A stretch of DNA of 64,000 nucleotides from Dipteris shenzhenensis (GCA_047967505.1 CM106540.1), one strand, 5' to 3'. Numbered from the stretch's first letter, positions 45,648 to 58,110 are shown. A program made the numbers and translations. The notes: generated by a model from the letters alone, not told the origin.

Positions 45648-45913
45648 TTGAGGAGTCATCTCAACATCATGTATTATCACATGTACATAGCACTAACCAA
45701 AAGAGTGCTAAGAGGCACAAGGGTTAAAAACCCTAACTCTAACCCTAAAGGGTTTGCATATATTCATTCTTTTCAACTAATACTAGTGTATAGTTACTCA
45801 TTTGTGGTGTGCTCTCTAGTTGTGCCCTCTCGCCTCATCTCCACTCTTCTCCTCTCCTATCTTCATATTTGTTCACCAAGACTCGTCAAGTCTATGCAAT
45901 ACTCCACACAATA
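45648..45913 (+). repeat. Probable 3' LTR of Copia-D
   Basis: It starts TGTTGAGGAGTCATCTCAACA right after the purine run and ends near CTCCACACA. Position and TG start fit an LTR. No second copy in the window confirms it. Confidence 0.45.
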
Positions 45914-45989
45914 GAGGGGGTCCCTCTCTCCATTGCCATGCTCTCCCTCCCTTCTTGCTTCATATAGGTCCTTCCTAGACATTTCAAAT

Positions 45990-46480
45990 ATGCCCCAATC
46001 TTCGTCAAGAGGGTAACAAGAACCCTAGGCCTTGGAATGAGAAACTTGAAACTTGGAAATGATTTCTCGAAACCTAGAATCCAAAACCCATCACGAAGGT
46101 CTTTGTTGAGAGGGTATGCTATCACCCTTGAACTTGAACCTAAACCTAAAACCAATTTCCTAAAGCCCTAAACCCGAATCTAAATCCATTAACTTGAAAC
46201 TTGTCAAGCACCCATCTCTGTCAAGAGGATATGTTGTCATCTCGACATTAAAACCCCGAACCCATTTCTGGGAACCCGAAACCCATTACTCAAAACTTGG
46301 AACCAGGAAAAAAGGCCTCTGTCTAGAGGTATGCTATCATCCTAGAATTGAAACCCTACAACATAGAACACTTGGAACCTAGAATCCCAAACCCATTATC
46401 CGAAACCTAGTACCTATCAAGAAGGCCTTAGCCATGAGGGTCTATTATCACCTTGAAAACGAGAAACCAGAACTCCAAAA
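45990..46480. repeat. Minisatellite, about five units of 101-113 bp
   Basis: The phrase TC(A/T)AGAGGGTATGCTATCA followed by CTTGAA.TTGAAACC and CCCAAACCCATTA recurs near 46009, 46111, 46224, 46325 and 46435. Units diverge by about 20-30% by eye. CCTAAA/CCCTAAA words give it a telomere-like look, but they are part of the longer unit. Confidence 0.75.
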
Positions 46481-48989
46481 CCCAAAACCTATACCCGAAG
46501 CTAGGGGACAGGTTGAGGTAAAAGATGGGCAAACAAAGCACATGTGGTAGCACAAGAGTGCACATAGGGGATAGTAGAGTAGAGGTGGCACATGGAGTCC
46601 CGAATTTGATAAGTGGGATAGAGGATTAGACCATGGCAATGTGCTTTGTAAAGATTTGAGGAGTGCCGATGGCGATAAGTGGTACATGTGGGCATCCAAG
46701 AAAATAAAGGCACAAGTGGTGCTCAGCTTGTAGCCCAATGGAGGTAGATTGCATGGATATGACCACATGGTACGCTCACAAAGATCGAGGCCTTGAAGAC
46801 TCCACCTTGCTCGACGAGCTAGTAGGCACCAATGGACCTAATGCAACATTTACTTGATCGTTGTAAACTTGCTCGATGGCATGGCTAATGCACACATGAC
46901 ACATGGTTGCAAGACCCTCTCATAGCCCTTGTGGCTTCCTTGTTTTTGGCTACATGGCTATTTGTAATGGCTGTTTTTAGCCACATGGTCACCAAATGTA
47001 TGGTGACCAAAGGCCGTGTGACATTGTGGTAGTTTTGTAGGAAATGGGAAATTCAATGTCAAGGTAGCATGTGACCCTCCCATCTTTTGTCCCCATTTTT
47101 GGTCTTGCTAGGACCTATGGAATCATGGGGATATTTTTGACTAATCCAAGCCCAAGTTTGTTTTCCTTTGTATTTGATCAAGTTGACTATGTTAGCATGT
47201 TTTAATTGTTAATGCTAATTAAGTTGTTAATGGGGATTAAAGGTTGCAATTCTTTAGTACTACCTTGATTATCCTTTCAGCTATTGGCCATTTAGAAAAG
47301 TAGTTGTTAACAAGCATTAAGGGTTGCCTTTCTTTGGTACTACTTGAATTGTCAATCTCTATTGAAAGCAAGGCCATAATGGTTTTGTGGAAAAAAAGGC
47401 TTTGGGATTTGACACTTGAAAATGACATAAAATTCACATTTTCACCAAACATTATGATATTTTCCCACCTTGTAACTAAAGGGAGAAGTAGTTTGCATGG
47501 CATGTAAACCAAGAAACCGAACTATAAAAACCGAGGAGTAGAGTCATCCCTCTCTTACCCTAGGCAGTTGATACGAACTAGACACCATTCGGTGGCTTTA
47601 AGCGGACATGGCTTCAGAAAGCTTAATGGAGTGAATATTCTTGCTTGGCCCCGCATGTTAGAGTGCACATGCAAGCAAGGGCAAGCAAACATTGGGAAAC
47701 AATTGAGAGCTACCACATGACCATTAACTCACATTACGATGAGCCTGCATCACTATCTGATCATGAGCTCGTAACTCTGGTAAGGTCCGCCCAACTTCGG
47801 GCCACCAACATCCGATAGGCAACGTTCCTAATCTCCGACACAAGCACCTAATGGTTTGCAAGAGCACCCCTTTGGACAATGGGAAAGGTGGCATTGTGGA
47901 GGCGATCCCAAACGTTGTGGTAGCTTCTTATAGGAAAACATGTGAATCTGTAGGCGATACCAATTGAGCTTGGAATGGCTCCACACGGTGAACCGTCGAG
48001 AAAAAAGCCCAAAGGACCAAAGCAGCACCCGACTGCTTACTAGCAATTGCAAACCTTTACTTCCATCATCGGAAATATCATTACGAGGGTAGAGATGGGG
48101 ATCTCTGAAAGGCCCCTTCAAAGAGGTAGAGACTATATCCTCCATAGGATCTTTTGAAGTCATTTGGGGGGTGGGGTGGGCAGACGGGACGGCGGAGCGA
48201 GAGCCCGTTGTTAACGCCTATGTGAAGTTGCTATTGTAACATAGTCAACTTGAAAGAGGTAGAAATTGTTTCCTTGGAGGGAGAGAGAGAGAGTGCGTGT
48301 GTGTGTGTTAGTTTTGTGGCATAGTCAACTCCAATTATAACAGTTCTACCACCAGACAGACATGGTTGGAACCCCTCAAAGATCATGCAATGGGGATTTG
48401 AAACACAAAACCCACCGCCCCATCAAACTCGTGCGTCAAAGCAAGCCTTGGACTCCAAGTAGTTGAATTTTCTCGACTACGACTTCTAATAGGCGATATC
48501 ATTTGAAGAAAGATGACATTCCACCTTTCATACAAAGCTCGCTAGGATTGAATTAGCATCCGTGGCCACATGTCCCAAAGATTCCACAACATTTTTTTTA
48601 CTGCTTTTATCACTACAATAACAAGGATTGCTATAGCTGTTTCAATGTCTGATTAATCGAAGTCCTGCTGTCTTTTCGCAAATGTTGAAGCTATGATATA
48701 CTTCCAGGGATTGCATTAACAGCATTAGGCAATGTCAACAGACAACTCAAGCCTCTGAAAATATGTATGGGTGAATCGTAACATCCTTTTTTTCTGCAGG
48801 TCTGTTTCACGCTTGAACTAGGCCTAGTACGTTTTCTACCATTCTGATCACAATATATCCCTGTGACTTGGGGATTTGAAACCACTTCAACATGTTCTCC
48901 ATCCTTCAGCCATAATCAACTATTCTCAACATGACCTCTTGCATGAACAGCGCTTAAGCAAACATATGGAAAACAAACCAGAGAGGAAT
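46481..48989. other. Unassigned 2.5-kb stretch
   Basis: No domain was recognised in any frame. Minor structures are a hairpin TGGTCACC...GGTGACCA near 46987-47010, an 84-bp spaced direct repeat near 47235/47320 (ATTAAAGGTTGC and ATTAAGGGTTGC), a CTATAAAAACCG TATA-like word near 47522 and a short GA/GT run near 48285-48310. Confidence 0.4.
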
Positions 48990-49800
48990 ACAAATGGTAC
49001 ACAAATGGTACAATGGGCAAAACCCTAAAGGGGAAACCTATACCAATCTGTATATACCATTGTTATCAATAAATTGTATGTCATTGTAAGCCATACTTCT
49101 GTGTTGCTCTTGGTGTGCTCTCCTCTACCCTTGCATGCTCTTTCTCCACTGTTGCTCCACATATTAACATGGTTTCAGAGCTGAAGGTTTTGTCGCAGAC
49201 TGAAGCTGTCATGTAGATCTATCCCCAGTCCAACACTATAAGACAGCAATCATGCAACTGAATCTACAAACATTCATTACATGTCATATTCACCGAAGGG
49301 CACACGTCCACCATCAAAATACCCCTTGCAAATGCCTCCTCAAACGGCAAAAGTGAGAGCAACAACCTCTTTATGCACCGTTGCAAATGGCATTGGTGAA
49401 ATTGGTCCATGCCATGTATAGCCTTGATATTCCAAACATATCAATAAACCATTGCAAATCCACACCGTGTTCACCAATTTAGCCTCGTCCATTTGATGCA
49501 CTGACATCAGACAGGCCCTTTTGGACCTTCCTGCTCAAATCAGACTCACACCTGTAATGACAAGACTTCATACCCATGCTTGACAAATTCAGACACTCGG
49601 AGAGTATGCATCAGGCAAATTCAAGATGATTGCAAGACCTATGGAACAAGGATGCAGGTCATGGCAGACATACCTCCACAGCAGAAGGGAGTTGCAGAGT
49701 ATAAAAACCACAACATCATAGACACAGCAAAGAACCCAAAGTCCTGGGCTGAGGCAGTTTGTAGCTTGTAGTACTTTTTGAACTGACAATGGGGTGAATG
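48990..49800 (+). mobile_element. Copia remnant (Copia-F): LTR end, PBS and integrase scrap
   Basis: An LTR-like end (CTCCACATATTAACA) is followed by TGGTTTCAGAGC (49170-49181), one base off the tRNA-Met PBS. About 450 bp on, IPPQQKGVAEYKNHNIIDTA and KSWAEAV (49672-49770) correspond to the copia integrase motif PQQNGVAERKNRTI and its FWAEAV continuation. Gag, protease and the RT are gone. The left LTR edge is undefined. Confidence 0.6.
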
Positions 49801-49887
49801 AAGCAATCCTGCTTGGACAGCGGACTGGACCTCCGATGGGAACAGCACACTTTTGCAAGAACTATTGCTACGGATTCATCTAAAGAT

Positions 49888-50095
49888 GCAGAAATTAAAA
49901 AGGGGTTAGCAGATGCATGGCATGAATCTGTAAATTGTCATCATTGTGTAACACATACATATACACAACTCTCTCCATAGTTATCTTTTACTAGACTAAA
50001 CAAAAAGGGGGTTGCAGATGCATGGCATGAATCTGGAAATTGTCATTGTTGTGTAACCATGCGTATGCACAACTCTCTCCATTGATGCATCCCTA
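49888..50095. repeat. Tandem duplication of about 107 bp
   Basis: AAAAAGGGG.TTGCAGATGCATGGCATGAATCT...CACAACTCTCTCCAT occurs at about 49895 and again at about 50002, with roughly ten differences. Confidence 0.85.
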
Positions 50096-50301
50096 CTCCT
50101 ATGCCCTAGATCAAACATCTGCATTGCTCTATTCAAATAAGTTGTCTTTGCTGTTCAATCTATGGGCACTTTAGGTAGTTTACAATCAAATCACATATTG
50201 CTGACACAATTGTTCATCGATATTTCAAGCTTGGATTGTCAATATGAATGACATGATACTTATGGTGAAGTGTGCTTCAGACAGCACAAAATCCCAATGA
50301 G

Positions 50302-51345
50302 AAATTCAATCATGACTGCTGTACGAGTGAATGCAGAGAGGAGCTAACTGCAAGAAATAGGTGCAACTTATATGGTCCTCAATCTCATGCTCTGGCATTA
50401 ATTTTGACACATGAAATGTACCCCAACCCCTGTGACAGGTTATTGGGAATTCATCTAGCAGCAGGGCTTGCAACCCTCTGGCCATATAAACTCTAATTAT
50501 AAGAGTATTACATCATCCTGTTTCTCTTAAAGCAAACCACATGACTCAGTTGTTAACAGAATTCTCGAGATGTAGGAAGACAAATTCAATTATGACTGCT
50601 GTACGAGCGAATGCAGAGAGGAGCTAAGCTGCAAGGTCCTCAATTTCATGCTCTAGCATTAATTTTGACACATGAAATGTACCCCAACCCCGGCCATATA
50701 AAACTCTAATTATAAGAGAGTTACATCATCCTGTTTTTCTTAAAGCAAACCACATGACTCAGTTGTTAACAGAATTCTGAGATGTAGGAAGATAAATTCA
50801 ATCATGACTGCTGTTCGAGCGAATGCAGAGAGGAGCTAAGCTGCAAGAAATAGGTGCAACTTATATGGTCCTCAATCTCATGCTCTGGCATTAATTTTGA
50901 CACATGAAATGTACCCCAACCCCTGTGACAGGTTATTGGGAATTCATCTAGCAGCAGGGCTTGCAACTCTCTGGCCATATAAACTCTAATTATAAGAGTA
51001 TTACATCATCCTGTTTCTCTTAAAGCAAACCACATGACTCAGTTGTTAACAGAATTCTCGAGATGTAGGAAGATAAATTCAATCATGACTGCTGTACGAG
51101 CGAATGCAGAGAGGAACTAAGCTGCAAGAAATAGGTGCAACTTATATGGTCCTCAATCTCATGCTCTGGCATTGATTTTGACACATGAAATGTACCCCAA
51201 CCCCTGTGACAGGTTATTTGGAATTCATCTAGCAGCAGGGCTTGCAACCCTGTGGCCATATAAAACTCTAATTATAAGAGAGTTACATCATCCTGCAAAC
51301 CACATGACTCAGTTGTTAACAGAATTCTTGAGATGTAGGAAGATA
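50302..51345. repeat. Four-copy tandem array of about 280 bp next to the MKP1-like gene
   Basis: Units start AAATTCAATCATGACTGCTG at 50302, 50582, 50794 and 51075, with lengths about 280, 212, 281 and 270. The second unit lacks about 68 bp (the GTGACAGGTTATTGG...TTGCAACC segment). Units are nearly the same otherwise. The array lies 140-1180 bp beyond the stop codon of the gene at 51484-52968, in its 3' flank. A short frame in unit 1 is not repeated coherently and is not a gene. Confidence 0.95.
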
Positions 51346-51483
51346 TAGGTGTTCTATGAGAGCAGATGCAAAGGGATTTTCCACGCTTGCTCAGGATTGC
51401 AAGCCTCCTGCAAGCTATGAGAATTTCCATTCATGAAAATAACTCTAAAAGATGAGGTCCTTCTGTTGGGGTGCGTATCCACT

Positions 51484-52968
51484 TCATCCCCTGGGAGAGT
51501 TCAAGAAGCTGGTCCTTAACTGACTCCATTTCTCTTTCCTTGCTGGCAGATGGATTAGCACACCAGAGCCAACGACGGGAGGTGCATATTCTCCAGACTT
51601 TGCTTTTCTGTACATTTCATAGTCCGAGTCATACCCAGCAATGCGCTTGTCTGTAGTTCCATGTTCTGTCTGTCCAGCACCTTCATTACTCCCCTGTTTA
51701 CAAAGCTCTCTCAATGCTTTTTTCATGTGACTTGGCTCGTTGCCTTCTCTAACCGACATAATAGGTCCCTGTGCACGCTCATAGCGAACCAATTGGAATG
51801 CTGAATGATCTGCAACGGCAAGCATTTCCTTATCACAGTGTCTCCCTCTCCAAACATACACCCTATTTGCAATGTGGATTACGAAAGCACCTCTAGAATC
51901 CAAATCCTGCATTTGTGGAATGCCTACAGCTTTTGGAACCAAAAAAAGAGGATCATATGCAGAGTGAGGAGCAACACGGTAGATTTGAGAAGCTTGTCTG
52001 TCGGGAGGGTCCAAGATCTTGCTCTGCCATTGCATCAGTTGAGCTGCAAATCCCATATTAGGGCTCGCAACGCTGCGCTTGAGTTTTACCTCTTCAAAAG
52101 CATCCTCAAAGCATTTGTGCTTCCGCCACATGAGGTATGCAATAGCCAAGGCAGCAGAGCGCGAAACCCCTTGGCAGCAATGTAAAAACACGCGACCTCC
52201 AGACTGTTCCCTTGCATTTTCGATGTAATCGAACACGTCGTAGAGGACGCAGACGATGTCTTCGTTGGGGCTGTCTTGAAGCCAAAGTGTTTTGTAGTAG
52301 AAATCGTTTGGGAAATAGTCGGGGCAAACAAATCCCACACAGTTGATTACGTGCGTGATTCTACAGCCGCGAAGCGTAGATAGGTTCTGAGCTACTGTCC
52401 TCCCGCCCAAGAAAAGGTATGATAAGATGCGAGAACATTCCTTGTCGCATAGGGCCATTCGCTCCTTCCGCCGCTGGAGATCGGAATCTCCACCTTGCGA
52501 GTCGTCCCAATCTTGGCTCGCCTTTTCCACAGCTTCGATGTCAAGCTTCATGTCGGCCCCGTTCCTGATTTTGTTGATCAACCTATTCCGGTCCGACGAA
52601 GGTCTCTTCGATACTGTCAACAAATGGAGGGGAGGGCACGCTAATTGCAAGCCCCTGCCGTGCGAATCGAAACTGTCTGAAGGGCAGCCCTGGGGCAGGC
52701 GGCCCGATGCTTGGGGTATGGAGAGGCCATCGCTAGGGGGGGAGCAGGGGGAGGGGGAGAGGGGCGAATGAGAGGAGGTGGAGGCAGACCAAGAGGAGGA
52801 TCGGCGGTGCTGGAGGCGGCGAGGAGGAAGGGGGGCATGCTGAGGGTGCTGGTCCTCGGGCTGCGGCGGCTGCTGCTGGTGATCCTGCTGCGGATGGGGG
52901 TGCTGGTGCTGCGGTTGCGGCTCCTCCTGCTCCTCCTGCGGCTGGTGGTGTTTCTTCAACTTGCTCAT
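51484..52968 (-). CDS. MKP1: MKP1-type dual-specificity MAP kinase phosphatase
   Basis: The product is 494 residues from one uninterrupted frame. Residues 1-80 are low-complexity, rich in Gln, His, Pro and Ser. The dual-specificity phosphatase domain is about 175-320. It contains general acid Asp232 (WLQDSPNED) and the signature HCCQGVSRS at 263-271, with catalytic Cys264 and Arg270. A gelsolin-like segment follows at about 332-410 (APHSAYDPLFLVPKA, SRGAFVIHIANRVYVWRGR). The end has a PARKEKWSQLRTSF motif. DSP plus gelsolin-like order is diagnostic of plant MKP1, which dephosphorylates stress-activated MAP kinases such as MPK3/4/6. Arabidopsis MKP1 is 784 residues with a long Ser-rich C-terminus; here TGA (51484-51486) ends the protein where that extension would start. 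The start is the first ATG of the frame and precedes the Gln/His/Pro-rich N-terminal region. All catalytic residues are present. Confidence 0.93.
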   Translation of the reverse strand: MSKLKKHHQPQEEQEEPQPQHQHPHPQQDHQQQPPQPEDQHPQHAPLPPRRLQHRRSSSWSASTSSHSPLSPSPCSPPSDGLSIPQASGRLPQGCPSDSFDSHGRGLQLACPPLHLLTVSKRPSSDRNRLINKIRNGADMKLDIEAVEKASQDWDDSQGGDSDLQRRKERMALCDKECSRILSYLFLGGRTVAQNLSTLRGCRITHVINCVGFVCPDYFPNDFYYKTLWLQDSPNEDIVCVLYDVFDYIENAREQSGGRVFLHCCQGVSRSAALAIAYLMWRKHKCFEDAFEEVKLKRSVASPNMGFAAQLMQWQSKILDPPDRQASQIYRVAPHSAYDPLFLVPKAVGIPQMQDLDSRGAFVIHIANRVYVWRGRHCDKEMLAVADHSAFQLVRYERAQGPIMSVREGNEPSHMKKALRELCKQGSNEGAGQTEHGTTDKRIAGYDSDYEMYRKAKSGEYAPPVVGSGVLIHLPARKEKWSQLRTSFLNSPRG

Positions 52969-53199
52969 GGCGATGAAGATGAGGAGGAGCGAGGAGGCGA
53001 AGGAGGGAAGGAGCAGAGATCATGAGAGGAGGAAGAGAAGAGGTGGCGATTCCAAGAATGGAGAGATGGCGATGGAGCTCTGATGCTGGCTGTCTGTATA
53101 TGTGTGTGTGTGAGAGACAGAACATCTCTCACAACTGACTGACAACGCCTCTCTTCTATAAACTCTTGCTTCTCTACATGCCCCCTGGTTACTTCACCC

Positions 53200-53220
53200 C
53201 CCCTTAGTTTTATAGTTGTG
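53200..53220 (-). promoter_or_regulatory. Candidate TATA box of the MKP1-like gene
   Basis: On the minus strand CTATAAAA (53208-53215) lies about 240 bases upstream of the start codon. A weaker TTTATAG lies at about 53156-53163. A CT/GT-rich probable 5' UTR lies between them and the ATG. The transcription start is not known. Confidence 0.3.
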
Positions 53221-56018
53221 TCTTCACAGAGTACCTCACCGAATCGCCCCTCTCCCTCCCTCCAACATATTGAGAGACCTCCTTGGCTTATTGCAGCATT
53301 GAATGCAACCTCTCATGTCCTTGTCACCCTCCTCGAACCTCGAACCTCGCCTTTCGGCTCACCCTGACGTCTCCACCCCCTTTTGCAGTACTTGACGTAG
53401 GAGTTCTTGGTTTTGCCGTGAGGTAGTTCTTGGTGAAGACCATTCCCAAGAAGTGAAAAATCCAATTTTTTTATCCAAATTTTTTAAATTTTCGAACAAG
53501 ATGAATGCTCATAAAGCATTCATAAGGCCTGCCTCATATGCGCAGCTTGGAAGAGAGGGAGAGAGAGAGAGAGGACTTGGATGTGCAGCAAGGAGAAGAG
53601 AGAAGAGAGAGAGAGGGGGGGAGGGGGCCTTGCCTATTAATAGAAAGAGAGAAAGAGGGAACGTGGAAATTAGAGAAGGGCACAAAAAATGGATTAGAAA
53701 TTATTTTCGCTTTGCCAAGCCACCCACCGTCAATAAGGCTACCACAGGCTGCCACTCGAAAAGTGGTATCACGCTGCATCATGCAACAAACTCCATGCCC
53801 CTCAGGCAAAAAATCGCCCTGCTGCTACTGAAATCCACACGGGAACGCATCCTGGCTTTTCGTGTGCCCTTACCTGGTCTGCAAACTGGGCCCCTCATGT
53901 ACCTTTGACCAATCAACATCATTGCTACAAGAAATTGCAAAGCGATGGCGGAGGCGGCAGCTTGAGCAATTTCGGTGTTCGCCCACCTCAACTAGCAACC
54001 CACCTTCAATTCCCTCAAGAAGACCCCTCCAGCCTGTCACTATAGGCCATAAGCGACTGTGCCCCAATAGATGGCTCTATGTATGTGGGTGTGTGAAAAA
54101 AAAAAAACATCAATGCACAATTCTACATGAACAAAGATAGAATGCAAGTTTTAAAGCAAGCATCATTGCATCTACCAAATTGGTTTTTCCAACTAATAAT
54201 TAAACACTCATAGAAAGCGAGCTCTCAAGCCCAACATCAGGTTGTCGATGCTTTCAATGAGGCTCAATAAAACCCTTGTTGACCCTTCTTCTATATGACT
54301 ACATGAACCACATGGGTTTGGCTGCCCCTACCATTTCTACATATGAGTCTAGACTCACATGAGCTAGTGTGTGTCCTATGGCTCTCGAAGTGCAAGCTTC
54401 TTTCATCCTCCCCAATGTCCTCATCGAATCATACACTTATATATAGGTAGCATCTCACCAATCCCTCATCAACTTCATGACCCTCATTATTAAACACTGA
54501 CATGATTGTCCCTTGTCCTCACTCCATCTCGATATCCCTTCTTTCAAGCAAAGTCCTACTTGTCAACAATCGCCTACAATTGGCAAAGAGCTACCCTTTC
54601 CCCATAATTCTCAAGGTCATCTCATTGTCTTCCTATCCACCATTATAGCAACCCCTTCTCAAAGGAACACATTGAGCGTCGATACCCACACCATAAGCAT
54701 GGAAATTATCACATTCCACGTCCAGGGTTACGTAAGGTACGACTCTCCTTACAACCATGGTTGTGTTATAGTTTCCCAATTAAGCATTACCTGCATCTCA
54801 AATTAGGGGATGCACCAAATAGGCACAGACTCAAATATTGCAGTAGTGGCCTGCAAGGCAGGAAACAAGAATATGTTTGCCAAAGATAATTATAGAATTT
54901 TAAACTAAAATTTGCCGTAGCCCAAGAGGCCAACACAAGGCCAATAGATTAACATGAAGTGACCTCTTTGTTGTTGTTCATTCCATCCTTCAACACCATT
55001 ATAGTGTTGGACATGTCCAATGAAAACTTTATTGAATGACAAAAATGGAAAAGGTTTAACTAGCCACATTCATTGCATCTCATAAGAAAAAGGCAAGCAT
55101 AATTTTTTAAATTTCTTTAGCTAGTGCTCTTGAGATTAATATGCTATAATGTGCATGCTTTTGTGAGTGGCATGCATGTTTGCTTGAATGAATCATGCAA
55201 AATAAATAGCAAGTAATTGATTCTTGAATTAGAATAGCCTACACTTATTAGGCCAATATGACTTTTCCTTACAAAAGGAAATATTCAATTTTAGGTCCTT
55301 ATGATTTGCCACTACAATCTTCACCTTTTATTTGATTTTAATAGTTTACATTATAAGAAGAAATTTTGTACGATGCAACTTTTAAGGGTACTATGTACCA
55401 TATCTCGAGAGGATGAAATTTGTAACCTTAATTGTAAGTATATTTTTTGTTAATCTTAGGCCATCTATGAGCATCGAATCATCTATTTCGTACATTGAAA
55501 GGGAAACTTTTACAAGCTCACACCTCCAAGCATAGCGCCATTGAGAAAAGGAACAGATCTCACATGAGTAAACAAAACTGATGGCCTTCATTATGATTAG
55601 AGCGATATCTCTCTTTAAAATAGCTAGCAAGAAAAAATGATGTACTTCCTTGTATCATTTCCTAAATGATGAACCCAAGATTAGAGGAGAACCAAGGAAA
55701 GGAAGGGCTTGACTCATACCTATGATGTAGGATAAGCTCACTTCACACAAGTGGATGCAATCACTCATGTGATGTGGGCTTCATCCGACACAATCATTAT
55801 CAAAGACCAGTTTCGACTACATAAATTGAAATTTCATTTGAAGAGAATAGCTATTTCTTTAGTTGTGTTCATGCCTTGACTAGACTAATAAAGGGGCTTT
55901 TTGAGGAACCATGTATCTAGCAAATACATTGTTATCATGCCTTATTTTTAACATTGCTTTTACTATTGGACATGCAATAGTGGAGCAATTAATAATTGTT
56001 GTTTAGTACGGTACTTAT

Positions 56019-56019
<1 letters not shown>
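53221..56019. other. Intergenic DNA upstream of the MKP1-like gene
   Basis: There is a short GA-rich patch at 53545-53612 and an A-run near 54098. Otherwise the sequence is AT-rich without recognisable coding or RNA genes. Frames at 53453-53908 and 54513-54806 show no domain. Confidence 0.45.
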
Positions 56020-56076
<57 letters not shown>

Positions 56077-56170
56077 GCACGCACGCACGCATGCACATGC
56101 ACACACACACACACGCACGTGCACACACATGCACACACACACACATAGATTAAATTTGCTTAATAATCTT

Positions 56171-56213
<43 letters not shown>
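56020..56213. repeat. (CT)n and (CA)n microsatellites
   Basis: (CT)n at 56020-56058 runs into (CA)n with GCAC/GCAT variants to about 56146. A second pure (CA)n follows at 56173-56213. Confidence 0.97.
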
Positions 56214-56215
<2 letters not shown>

Positions 56216-56600
56216 TTTCCACCCCCTTTCCCCCTTTTTTCTGCATCTATGTTTGGTTCTTGTTTCAAAGTTTTTTTAAAAGTAAATTATTAATTTTGTT
56301 GTTCCCCCCAACCCCTCCCACACCCTTGTCAAATTTTACACAAATGTTCCCCCCTTTCTTCCCTTCCCCTTTTTATTTCTTTTCTTATGCTTTACCATTG
56401 TATGCTAAGTTGATGTATTGGCGTGAATTGGTTTTTCGTATGAGCATTATATGCTTTATGGGTTTGAGCAGTATTTTCATTAATTTCAACAAGGAATTTT
56501 GGAAAGGATCTTGTCTATACCTCCTTCCCTTCTTATATGCTTATTACCCTTCATAGTTTTCTTATTGGAATCACTTTTCTCCCCTTTACTTAACCACTCC

Positions 56601-56698
56601 CTAGTCCTACCTACCCACCTACCACTTGCTCCGTTACCCACCGCCACCCTAGTCCTACATAACCACCTACCACTTGCTCCGTTACCCATCGCCACCCT
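56601..56698. repeat. 48-bp tandem duplication
   Basis: CTAGTCCTACCTACCCACCT...GTTACCCACCGCCACC is repeated at 56601 and 56649 with four or so changes. Confidence 0.9.
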
Positions 56699-57889
56699 AC
56701 CTTACTGGTAGTGAGTGCTCCCAATGTGCTTACATTTCCTCCTTAAGTGCTTGCTTCTCCTCCTTAAGTGATTGCATCTTCTCACTTGTGGCTTGACTCC
56801 CTTGCCTTGCCTCTTTTTGATTTCCCAGTGCTTGCCTTGCCTTGCCTCACGACTCCCTACCTTACTCTACTACCCTTCGCAACTACGTGAAGACCATGTT
56901 GGCTGGTCGTCCCTTATCTGCGCCCATAAGCTCACTGCCTGCCTTCTTTGTATTCGCCTCCCTTTTACTTTTAGCAAAGGTGCCTCGTAATTTCTCGCTT
57001 TTTCATTTCCTTCGTTGCTCCCTTTTTGCAGTTAAACAGTGTGCTCTCAAGTTCTCAATGTAGCTTCAATTGTAATTGTTGCGCTTTTTGGTTGCATAAG
57101 CTTCGCAGTTGTGCCTCCGTGTTCGTTCTCATGGACTTGGCGTTGCTCCTCTAATCGCGTCCTACTACATAGCGTCAACAAAAGGTGGTTCTCCATTCTT
57201 TCTCCATTCCTTTGATGCTACAACCCTTAGCACATCAATTGCACTTGAGTTTCTGTATTGGCTAGTTTCAATTGCAAAACCAAAGATGTGCTCAAGCCTA
57301 CAATTCATAAAAAAATTTGGCTTGGCTCCTATTAAGCCACCGTACATTGGTTAGTCTTCTTCACTTGGCTTTGCTGCTAGTTCGTAACCTTACGTGTGTT
57401 CGACATTCTTTACACTCAGCTTTCGGGTCATTGTTTGCTCTCTTCGTAACTCATGTGGCACAATTTACTTAGTGTAAACCTTCTCAAGTCATGGAGCCTC
57501 AGCTTTCTCCCATGGCATGGAGCTGCAGAGCAAATTATGGGCACAAGTTCGTAGTTCGGTGGTTTCTATTTGCCTTATTGCAATACGCGTCTTCTCCCCT
57601 TCCTGGCAATGTGATCTTTAAAGAGTCCTCTTGTACTTTAAACTATATATTTAAAATTTCACTTTTAGTTCTTTAGATTTCTTGCTAGACCTATTGTGCG
57701 TAACTTGTATTGATACCTAATCATATATTTAATTGAACTTATATATTTATATGCATGTTGTTCTTTACTTTCTTTAATCTAATTTTAATTTTGCTTCCTT
57801 TGCCATCCCCCTTTATATAAAGGGGGACATACAAATAAAAAATAAATGGTAAAGGAAGCAAAATTATATATATATATGTATATCTATAG

Positions 57890-58110
57890 GTAATTCATTC
57901 TACTTTTTTTCTTTAGTTTTGCTTAAATAATTGCTTAGTAAAAGGCTCTCCTTTATAAATCACTTTTTTATATATATAATGTGGCTAACTCAATATATAT
58001 AGTAAATTAATCTACTCTTTTTCTTTAGGTTTGCTAAAATAATTGCTTAGTAAAACGTTCTCCCTTATAAATCACTCTTTTATATATATATTGAGGCTAA
58101 CTCGTTTATA
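57890..58110. repeat. 112-bp tandem duplication
   Basis: The block around AATAATTGCTTAGTAAAA...TTATAAATCACT...TATATATA occurs at about 57890-58000 and 58003-58110. Period is 112 bp and similarity is high. Confidence 0.88.

Noticed and set aside
45720-46170. Interstitial telomeric repeat
   Set aside because: CCCTAA(A) words occur but not as a tandem heptamer; they belong to an LTR-like segment and a 110-bp minisatellite.
50302-51345. CRISPR-like array
   Set aside because: Units are about 280 bp and contiguous without unique spacers; this is a plain tandem repeat in a plant genome.
52733-53125. 130-codon minus-strand frame overlapping the phosphatase start
   Set aside because: It is an out-of-frame shadow of the Gln/Pro-rich N-terminus and 5' UTR.
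53453-53908. 151-codon plus-strand frame
   Set aside because: It contains a GA-repeat (GEREREG) and shows no domain; likely random.
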